Source: Galaxea fascicularis (Eukaryota; Cnidaria; Anthozoa; Scleractinia; Euphylliidae). From it: a stretch of 64,000 bases of DNA. The stretch's first letter is position 1. Each line of letters opens with the position of its first letter. Made by a program: the position numbers and the translations under genes. The notes beneath the pieces were generated by a model that was not told where the DNA came from, searched no databases, and saw only the letters and a program-made list of their open reading frames with translations. Below are positions 34,801 through 43,726 of the stretch, one piece after another. Location of the stretch: the NCBI GenBank assembly GCA_948470475.1, contig OX419347.1:4851538-4915537 (forward strand), in the 5' to 3' direction.

Positions 34801-36951
34801 TTGAGGCATTGTGTGATGAAAATACACCAGACTTGTGAAAAAGTGTTTACACTGAAAATTCAAATGTGAGAATGAATGATGCTTAATTTGACACAAGGCT
34901 TTGTTGATACTGTGAGTGATACTACTGCTGCTATCATATGATGGAACATGCAGGAAGCACATGTAAGTCAGCTTCTTGGTTTGCTATCAATATATAAGAT
35001 GCAAGCAAAATTTACTCACTTATTCTTTGTTGAGACACAATGTACATGTATTGCAGTGCTTGGAAGGAAATCTCCATGTGTACAAAGAATACAATCTGTG
35101 ATAAAATAATGTATATGATCAGCAAAGCATTCTCTGGGAAAGTACCATCATTTATCAATAACAATATTCCAAAGGTCAGTGAAAAGTGATGTTTGAAATT
35201 TGTATTTTGAAACTGAACCTTGCTTTAATATCGGTTACTTAATGTACCCTTCCCAGAAGTGCCAGAATTAATGAAAGCAGTAAAATTACATTTAATTTGT
35301 TTATCAAATTTTTGATTATATGGATGAATTTATTTACATGTAATGCTTTCAAATGAAAGCTACTTAGCAGTATGTCCTTTAGTGTGAGCCTGTTGTGATT
35401 CTCAGTCTCAAGTCTCTGGATGAATAAATCCTCGAGAGTGACTTAATATGAAAGGTTTTGAGTAGCGGTTTGTTCCTAGGCTGTTTATTAACCCTTCAAA
35501 CCTTAAGAGTGATCAGCATAAAATTTCTCCTTGTAATATCAGTGCTCTATCAAGCAGAGTGCTATCGAGATTTAAGAACAGGATCACACAAGATGAATTT
35601 GTTTGATTTTTATCAACTTCTCCCCTCTGCTCCCACAGAAAATGTGTAGGGACAAATGGGAATTTAAATTTTGATCTGGGGGTAGTGGGTCATGGCTAAC
35701 ATTCAGTTCTCTGATTGAAACTAAGAAAATCTCGCCATTTCCAATTGAAAATTTACATATTCTAAAAACCTGAAGGGATGGTTACTTCTCCAATTTGCAT
35801 ATTACCGGTATACCAGTATTCTTCAAAGCAGACATTTTTGTCACGTGATCTTCACATGTGGGTCATTCAAGCTCACTATTATACCTAAACTTATGTAACA
35901 GGTGTTTGTTATATAACTTGTGTTTTGAAACATGATCAGTTTAAACCTGATCACTGGCTTGTGATGGAGAACAAATGGTGATGTGGATTTGTCTAAGATA
36001 TTCAACTTTATTCATTCAATATGTAAGGTTATTAATTGAAAATATTGAATTTTTGAATCTCTTCTATAAAAGGAGACCTTGGCATATAGGATTTAGTCAA
36101 AATGAATAACATTGTTGTTGCATATTGTGGCATGTTAAGAAAGGGTTATCTCTCCTTATTGGCATTAAGTTATATCAACTAAAATTTTCAGTTTATTTAT
36201 TCATACTTGAGCTTACCAAGCAAGGTTAGAAAGATTCAAGGAGAATTCCAATCATGTGAATCATATCACTTAAGAGAAGAAAAGATGACTTTATGTTTTG
36301 AGATTTTTTCTTGTCCAATTGAGCGTCATAATAATAATATTTTTAGTTGTTATTACAGGACGGCGTAATGGGTTATAACCCATCCCCAGGGGGGTACTCT
36401 ACTCTTTGTTGGACAAATCGATCATGACTTTGTAGGTAGTAGAACACTTAAAAAAGGAACCATTTATAGAGGACAAACTGGAACTTTTTTAACCACCTAA
36501 TCTTATGTTTTGATCTCTCTTTTAGCTTGTACAAGAGAGAATTAAGGATGTAATTGCCAACAATTCTCTGGTTTCACAAATAGTGGAAGCTGGAGATTAC
36601 CTAACTGCAACTACCAAGTCTCTCAAGACTGAAGCTGAAACTCTGTCACAGCAGCTGTTTGAGAAAAGAGACAATGCTCTTGCTAATGCTACAGAGTTCT
36701 GGAAAACTTACTGCAAGAATCACACAACGCTTGAAACACTGCACAGCTTGGTGGATGATTTTGTTCTCAGTCATATCAATTTTGAGGGGCTGGAACTGTT
36801 TTCAGAGTTCATTTGGACAATGAGACCAGAGTTCAATGAAATGGACTTTATGGAACTAGCTGACTATCCCCAGGTGAATGATGATGGCTTTCATTTTATG
36901 GTAGAGGATCGAGTGCCTAGAAGATCTATACTGTTTATTGGTAGAAGATAA
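27659..36951 (+). CDS. Uncharacterised two-exon gene (gene X), 330 aa
   Basis: I do not recognise this protein. Exon 1 is 27659-28225 (189 codons) and ends at a GTAAGC donor. Exon 2 is 36526-36951 after a pyrimidine-rich CTCTTTTAG acceptor, in phase 0, ending in TAA. The intron is 8.3 kb, so an unseen small exon cannot be excluded. The first 60 residues are rich in Ser, Leu and Arg with few acids and could be a mitochondrial targeting sequence, though EE at positions 5-6 argues against it. Residues about 100-270 are helix-rich (for example LQIAADQLLDYGRKMVADLI and KDVIANNSLVSQIVEAGDYL) and may form coiled coils. The C-terminus is acidic, then ends RVPRRSILFIGRR. No membrane segment or catalytic motif stands out. 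It is divergent from RTCA. Both exons being long, open and phase-compatible supports a real gene. Confidence 0.7.
28347..28495. repeat. Imperfect palindrome in the gene X intron
   Basis: TTATTCGATGGTTTAGCAT pairs with ATGCTAAACCATCGAATAA, with inner arms around ATAATACG and CGTATTAT. A diverged half copy follows at 28590-28665. Confidence 0.75.
29020..29245. mobile_element. TIR element, uninterrupted copy
   Basis: Begins GGGGCCTGTTTTTCAAAAG and ends TTTCAAGAAATGGGCCCC. It serves as the empty-site reference for the interrupted copy at 1798-2136. In the gene X intron. Confidence 0.7.
30135..33885. other. Gene X intron interior, no further gene seen
   Basis: AT-rich sequence. Short open frames, for example 31645-31926 on the plus strand, lack recognisable motifs. 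I see no supported exon here. Confidence 0.4.
33890..34094. repeat. TAACCC-type repeat copy
   Basis: Shares GTGATCAGCATGAAATTTCTC and CACTAAATC-like blocks with 10465-10850. In the gene X intron. Confidence 0.65.
34098..34430. mobile_element. AACCTAGG-family MITE with an insertion in its loop
   Basis: Outer arms match 13835-13985. The loop is enlarged by about 150 bases between CAAAATTAGCAG and TTAGGGTTAGGAGACA. Confidence 0.6.
35488..35700. repeat. TAACCC-type repeat copy
   Basis: Contains AGAGTGATCAGCAT, AAATTTCTCCTTGTAATATC and CAGGATCACACAAGATGAAT, as in 10465-10850. Confidence 0.7.
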
Positions 36952-36983
36952 GCTGTGTGACGTATCAATTAAGTGGTGACAAA

Positions 36984-37192
36984 TAGACTGCAAAACAGTA
37001 TTTTTTTTTTCTCCAATAAAATTGCTCTTTGCAAGGCGTGAAGCTCTGGCGTGATGTTGGTGCGAATTCCCACTTGCAAAGCGTGCAAACTTCACACACC
37101 CTATGGGCGTTCCACTCTATGTTTTCTAACCCACTTGCTCCAGACCTTTTGTTTGACAAGTGTTCGCAAAAATACAGCTGTTTTGCAGTCTA
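36984..37192. mobile_element. 209-bp TIR element with 9-bp target duplication, Mutator-like
   Basis: The ends are inverted repeats (TAGACTGCAAAACAG and its complement CTGTTTTGCAGTCTA), and the flanks are perfect 9-bp direct repeats GGTGACAAA (36975-36983 and 37193-37201). A 9-bp duplication fits Mutator-like elements. It has no coding capacity. It lies 32 bp after the gene X stop codon and carries an AATAAA at 37015-37020 in the sense of gene X. Confidence 0.85.
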
Positions 37193-37201
37193 GGTGACAA
37201 A

Positions 37202-39217
37202 TGTCAAACTGATCATTTGCAAGAGCATCAATTTGCTTGAAATGTCACCAAGCTGCGTAGTTTAACATGTACACTGCAAAGAAGTCACTACATTGTGAGG
37301 GCTGAAAGCATGACTTGCATTTCTCTCCATTCTGGCTTTGTATTTTCTCACTTGCTTAAGAAGTTGGACTTAAGATCTGTGCCTGATTCTTCCTGGGATT
37401 TATGCAAAGGACTATGCCAAAAATAAGGCTAGGTTTGTATTTAGTCTGTCCATTATGCCTTATTGATCAGGCTGTTCTGTGTGACAGAAATAATAATTAT
37501 TACCTATAACATCATTCTAACTACCCAACCTAGAATCTGCTTTTTTCTGATATCTTGCAGTTATGCTTTTTTGAGTAAATATCATATTGATTTCAGGGGC
37601 ATGCAGCTCTTTTTGCTGAACTGAAAAATTATTGAAACAGTGAAACAGACCAAGCTTGACAAGATGTCCACCAAAAAATCGCAGTTTTCTCCAAGATAGC
37701 TAAACAAGAAGAGAAATTAATGTAAGAATAAACCAGAGTTGACTAAAGGCTGGGTTTTACTAGCAACTCGTCGCAGTTGTAGTCAGAGTCATAAGGGCCC
37801 TTATGACCTAGTGAAAATTGAAAATCGGATTTGTAAGTGGAGCCATAAGCTCAATGGAATTGGATATCGGTCTCATATCTTTTTATTGTCAAAGTCAGAG
37901 TTGCTGGTAAATTTGTTGTTTACAGGTGGCAAAATGTGCCTGTCATGTGTAGAAAAGGGGGTCTCTGAGTGTAACCAGTTTTTCAGTTTATACTGAGCAT
38001 AGTTTGTATCTTAAGACAGCTTAAGCCCTACTTAAGCTTACAATAATTGAAAATAAATTGAAGTTTTCAGTTGTCAAATCCAGCAGCAGGATCAAGATGC
38101 TTTATTTCAATAATATTATTTATGTACACATAATTTGTATGTTATATTATTACTTATTAATGTAATTAACTATATTTTAGTGTCATAGAGTGTAAGTAAA
38201 ATAGCAAATAAGGTCTTTTAATCACAATAATGGGTTTTGATCTTTAGTACCATACACAAAGTAGCAAAATAATGGTCTCTCAATAGATAAGAATTTAGCA
38301 AAAAGTTTTTAGTCAAATTCTGCAAGCCTTAAAAAAGCCATGATATGATTACAGAAAGAACAGTGGTCTCACCATTCCACAAACCATTTACAAGGGTTTC
38401 AAAAAGAAAAAAAAAGTAGCAGGAGGATATTCAGAAGAACCTGGAGGACTATTGTGCGGCGGAGCTGAGGTTTATGCCGAAGCATCCGGCGCAAATGCTT
38501 AAAGTAGCTGGTGACTTGCGTCGTGCCGGCTAAAATTAAAATTCCTGCATTTAATTTACCACTTGCCACTCTCAGCAATAGTTTACAGTGTGACTGTAAA
38601 TATCTATCATTATTAAATTATAGTGCATGTAGTTACATGTATAGTGGTCATGTACAAATGTACATAAAGAATGTAAATATGTTTTAAAATGACATTAGAT
38701 ATATTAGTAGTGACTGTAACGTAGATGTAACATTGTAGGGTTCAACATTGTTTACTTTGTACAAAAGTATAGAATTACAATAGTTTAACTTGAGTTTCTT
38801 AGAATTAGAAGTTCCATGTTCTACTTACAGTTCCCAAAATTTTCGTGAATTACAACATATTGTTTTTATAGGGCTTTCTTCCAAAGGGCTTGTATTAGAG
38901 CTTTGTATTAGAGCAATAGTACCTATTTGTTATTCCTTTTGATGGAATAGAAATAAAATAGGCCCGCAATGCGTACATGTTTGGCTTACTAGACCATGTG
39001 ACAGGCGCTTGACTCTTGTGGACAAAATAATAAAAATGCGATCATGCCATAATGTGACTACACAAAAAAAGGAATGAAAGAATTTCAAGTTGACATTGAG
39101 CCATTACATATATTACTTTTTTAAAGGAGGTATTTCATAAGTTTTTAACACCACTTGGAAAAGCTGAAAAAGATATTGGAAGCAAAGAAACCAAAAAGAG
39201 TGTTTGATTGCAGCTTA
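37202..39217. other. Intergenic spacer between gene X and KEAP1 3' ends
   Basis: AT-rich sequence without a reading frame I can recognise. A short GC-richer patch at about 38440-38540 stands out in composition but has no motif I can name. It probably includes the KEAP1 3'UTR on its right side. Confidence 0.5.
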
Positions 39218-42200
39218 TCACATTGCTGGTTTCCAGCCCACTGCAATCCCTGCACCACTTCTTCCCAAGTTCATACTGCTAACCAACTTCCAATGGTCTT
39301 CATCTGGAACATATTCCTCAATAGTGTTCAAAAATCCCTCTCCATCATATCCTCCGATTACATAAAGTTTATCACAATGTACAGTGGCACTTAAGGCGCT
39401 TCTTCTCTGCACGAGAGGTGACGTAACAGTCCATGTGTCACATGCAGGATCATAACGTTCCACACTGTTTAGCTGTACATCGCCATCATAGCCTCCAATG
39501 GCATAGATGTAATTATGTAAGGAAGCTGCCCCTGCACCACTGCGATGTTCAACAAGAGGACGCTTCAGAGTCCACAGGTCAGTATCAACATCATAGCATT
39601 CAACACTGTTTCAACAAAATTGAAAATGAAATGCTTTCAGATAAGACCAGATTAAAAAAAGGCAAAGGACATATGTTGAATAGACTATATAGATACAGGC
39701 TGTATTAGATCGCAGAAACAATGGAAGCCAGAATCTGCATCAACAGTGATTTGTCTGAAAGGCTATTATGATCAGCAATTAAAACATTGTTTTATACCTT
39801 ATTCCAAAATGGGTCACATTATAAATATTCTTTTGTTTTTATTCAAGATAAAATATTCTGGTTGTAGCTAAAAAGGTGCCATTTGAAGAGCTGACACACC
39901 TTCTGAGCCTGTTTCTTCCATCAAATCCTCCAATAGCATAAAGTTTTCTACCAAGAGCTGTGACAGCAACACCTGAAAACAAACATTTCAAATTTGATTT
40001 TAAATAAGTAGCTAGTCAATGGGCAGGTCAATATGAAAGGCTTTGGAAAACTATGACTTATGTTGTGCCTGTGGTAGTGGGTGCCCTTGGAATGATTCCC
40101 AAAAATCTACAAAATCACCTAAAAACAATCAGTGTCATTGATAATGAAGTTGGAACTACTACAGAAGGTGACTTTGTTGGGGAGACTCAGGAAAGTTCTT
40201 GATGTCCGAGGCTGTGCACTACAGCTTGCCTTCAAGATTTTTAACCATACCAAGGGTTGATGTAACCCATGGAATTAACAACAACAATAACAACGTACAA
40301 CAATAATAATAGTAATAATTATAATAATAATTATAATCATGATAATAATAATGCCATTAAAGGTCTAATTGATGCAAAGACACACACAATTCTTGGTTTC
40401 ATCCTCACTGTTCATATGCTATCTATAACTTCAAAATAAGTTATGTGTACATGTACCTATCCTAGGATAGTTAAGTGGCATGACTTTTGTCCATTCATCT
40501 TGTTTAGGATCATATTTTTCCACTGACGTATGAAATGTGTTGCAATTTCCACCCCCCAATGGCAAAAATATATCCATCAATAACAGCCACACCCAGCCTG
40601 TTACGTGGAACACTAAGGGGTTTCACTGGCTTCCACTCGTCACGTAGAGGATCATATCTGTCTACAGAGGCAGTGTCAATGTTCCCAGATGAGGTGTTAT
40701 TGCGGCCACCAATTATGTACAGCATGCTATCTGTGAAAGCAGTTGACAGTAAACATTGCCTTCACTAATAAACCACAGCATATCAACAAACAATAATAAT
40801 TATAATAATGCACTGTTCACAATCCGGGGGTCATGGAAGATTTTTAGAGGGTCAGTAGACATACCGGTAGATCCAATAATTGTTCTTACTCAACAATTCA
40901 GTGTTTGGGGTCAGGGATCAGCCAGCTTCTCAGGTTTTTGACCTGAGAACCCACTTCTATCTGGAATCCCAAATAATAATATATAAGAACTTGCCAATAT
41001 ACGCAGCTCCTAATCCACTCTTTGGGATAGAAAGTGGAGAGAGAATTGACCATGTTAGAGTCTGAGGATCAAAACACTCCAGAACATCAAGGGACCTTCG
41101 CAAGTATCCTCCAGCAAAGAAGATGACTGTAGGGCCCGGAGGACGCCTTTTCTGGACTGTTCTTATGGTTGGCACCCTTCTTGTTTCCTGTCAAATAGAA
41201 AACTTGAATTAAGGTACTTTTAAAGATAGTCTCAAGTCTGCATAATTGCAGGTTTTATGCTCTGCAATTAAATAAAATTAAAGGTCATTGCAGGTTGTAA
41301 ACCCTGCAATTACACAGTGCATGCGACCAGCATCTAATTCCTCTTCAGATAATACCAATGCTTTATAGAACAGAGTGGTCACAAGAATTAAGGGCATGAT
41401 CACACAAGATGAATTTGTTTGATATTTTAACAATTTCTCCCTACTACTTCTGTAGGGAACATGTAAGGGCAAGAAATGAGAATTTAAATTTTGATTTTCG
41501 GGTTTTAGGAGTTACAGTGAGACTCACAAAACCAGGATCACTAAGAATTATTTCTGGAATGTTTACCATTCTTCGGCAAATTAGATGTGTGATGAGACTG
41601 CACAAAGAAATCACAAACATTTAATTAAAGTGATTGACACAACCGGTTGTAGTTTTAAGCCATCTTGTATGTGTTTGGTTTTCTTTTGCAACACAATAAC
41701 ATTCCATAAATATTTTTCAGTGTTGATAGTTTTCCAAGTTTTACAGTAAGGTTACTTACTGAGAAAGCTTCAATAAGCACATCTTTGAACTCTGACCTTA
41801 GCCCTTGTTCACAGCACTGGATTAGTGACTTGAGATATGAAGTGGAGACAAATGGAACTCGTATGTAATCAAGCAGATGCTTCAGTTCTTGTGTTCTGCT
41901 CTTTAGATCATGTGTGACCCACCTTAATAGAGCTGCCAGAACCTAAGAGTGAAATAATGTAATGTGCAGCTCTAGAAAATATTCATACTCATCCCCCCCC
42001 CTGCCCAAAAAAGGGTCAATGAAAATTCCAAGGGGGAGGGAGAGGCAAAAGCAAAAGTTTTAAAAGAAAAGTATGGAGCTACAGCTGTTAAATGGAATTT
42101 CCAGAGAGGCATTAGGGAGGGGGTTTCAAACCCAAAAAAACCTGAATGGGTGGGGAGGGGGGGTGGATGTTCTCTGGAACCACACAATATTATTGTCAGG

Positions 42201-43556
42201 AAGTCACAACATCACTGTTGAGAGTTTTCTTGGCCTGGACTTCCCTATCTTTCTTGAAATTTTTTAACTTTACTTCATGGGTTTTTGGGGGGTGGGGGGT
42301 GGGGGTCAAAGGTGCTATTTTCTGATGGCATTATAATTTTACTACAGAAACCAGCATCCTTTATATTTTGGTGTTCTCATGCAAATTACCATGTGCTGAG
42401 ATTACAGCATTTAACACAATATTTTATTACAAAAATATACAAGTAATAGGTTTAACAATACCAAATATATGCAATGTTTTATAGTGTAAAGTATATGACA
42501 CGAAATATTTTATTAGCTTATTAGGAAGAGCTTTCAAAATGATGAAGAATGGCGTTTATTTTATTGTAATTGCATTCTTGGTTGCTGAGTTATTCCAGAT
42601 TTTGGTTTATGCAAATGAGAGGACTCGTGACGTCACAAGCTAGGCGGACACAAAATGAAGTAAAATCACAAAATATGGAATATCTGTGCAAATGTTAAAT
42701 CCTTTATACCTACCAGCATCTTAGCATCACCGCCCCACAGCATTTGATAACCTCAATCCTCAACCCCATCTTCCCCTCATCATGAGAGAGGGAGATTTCT
42801 CCCTCTCTCTCTCTCAACAGTATTGATAAACAGTAAAACACCAGCAAACACATGTACAAGTACATTGGTGACCAGCAGCAAGTGGAGGTTACAGGAACGT
42901 GACTGCATTCATACTAACTCGTGTAATCTTTTTCCTGTCACAGAATTCTCATTATTTAAAAAAAAAAAAACTCTCACCTCATCTTCTGACTTGACGTACA
43001 GTTCATCACGACTTATCAAATTTATTAGTGGCTCCTTGCTCAAGCTCACAAATTCCTCATTCTCTGAAACTTCCAAAAAGTGACGAAAAATGAACTTCCC
43101 AGCTGCTTTTGCTAAATCGATGCAGCCGTAAATATCCGCATAATCTTTGATACCAATGCAGTTCGAAGGATCGAGCTGCGATTGCAAGAAGTCACAACAA
43201 GCCTTTTTCACGGGCGAGATTTGCAAAATACATGCGACGGTAAGTAAGTACTGCACATTTTCCTCTGTGATTCTGATCTGCGCCGTGTAAGCGAACTCGA
43301 TCAAGACTTCCACGCTTCTTGGATCCATCGACTTCAAAGTTACACTGTTTTGACGACTTTCAATTACGTCGTTTGTAAACATCGCATAAAAGTACGGACT
43401 AAACGATGCGAGAACGACCTTATGAGCGTAAATTTCCAGCTCTTCAACACACAGAACAACATCGCATAGTTCCTTTCTTTTGCGCAAATCGCTCATAACA
43501 CTAAACGTTGATTTCATATGCTCCTCTAGGAAGATGTTTTCTTCCATAGGATCCAT
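39218..43556 (-). CDS. KEAP1: Kelch-like ECH-associated protein 1 homologue, frameshifted in exon 4
   Basis: Exons: 43556-42978 (BTB and 3-box, 193 aa), 41942-41760 (BACK/IVR), 41187-40995, 40730-40457, 39972-39900, 39605-39218 (last three Kelch repeats). About 562 aa if the frame is kept (human 624). The BTB start is LCDVVLCVEELEIYAHKVVL. Kelch repeats run GGYLRRSL, GGRNNTSSGN, GGGNCNTFH, GGFDGRNRL, GGYDGDVQL and GGYDGEGFL. Human NRF2-contact residues Y334, S363, R380, N382, R415, R483, S508, Y525, Q530, S555, Y572, F577 and S602 all have identical counterparts; H436 is Phe. Sensor Cys151 is Asn (residue 100) and Cys273 is Val; Cys226 and Cys288 are kept. KEAP1 is the CUL3 adaptor that targets NRF2. 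Exon 4 carries one extra base at a run of six C (40552-40557, plus strand), which as written ends translation after the second repeat. Intron 3 uses a GC donor. Confidence 0.92.
40552..40557 (-). other. KEAP1: Apparent +1 frameshift in KEAP1 exon 4 homopolymer
   Basis: On the coding strand the run is GGGGGG followed by T. The upstream frame reads VIDGYIFAIGG and hits a stop at 40510-40512; the downstream Kelch text (GNCNTFHTSVEKYDP) lies in the next frame with no splice signal between them. A run of five G would restore one frame, give the spacing seen in human KEAP1 and make the exon 273 bases, the length its neighbours' phases require. Sequencing or assembly error, a null allele and a decaying gene are all possible. 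Confidence 0.85.
41344..41520. repeat. TAACCC-type repeat copy in KEAP1 intron 2
   Basis: Shares ACAGAGTGGTCACAAGAATT, TCACACAAGATGAATTTG and TTCTCCCTACTACTTCTG with 10465-10850. Confidence 0.7.
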
Positions 43557-43726
43557 GACTTGTATTAACTTCGGAAATTTAACAGCTGTGTTTTTGTTTT
43601 GATTGGTGGCAGCGGATGCTGGAGCTTTAGACTGCTCATGCGCTTTTCAACAAAACACCAACACAGACTCACATATTTTTGGGGAGAGAGGAAGGTGTTT
43701 GCAGCATTTTCACTGCAGGTTTCGGC
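43557..43726. promoter_or_regulatory. Divergent promoter region of KEAP1 and RICTOR
   Basis: 170 bp separate the KEAP1 ATG (43556, minus) from the RICTOR ATG (43727, plus). It includes a CCAAT box on the minus strand (ATTGG in TTGATTGGTGGC near 43599) and no TATA box. I found no full antioxidant response element (TGACnnnGC) here. Shared promoter function is inferred from spacing. Confidence 0.6.

Noticed and set aside
40510..40613. Hidden intron explaining the KEAP1 frame change
   Set aside because: The two frames abut within a few bases at the homopolymer and there is no donor or acceptor there; the surrounding protein aligns without a gap.
43557..43726. Antioxidant response element in the KEAP1/RICTOR promoter
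   Set aside because: I looked for TGACnnnGC on both strands and found only partial matches.
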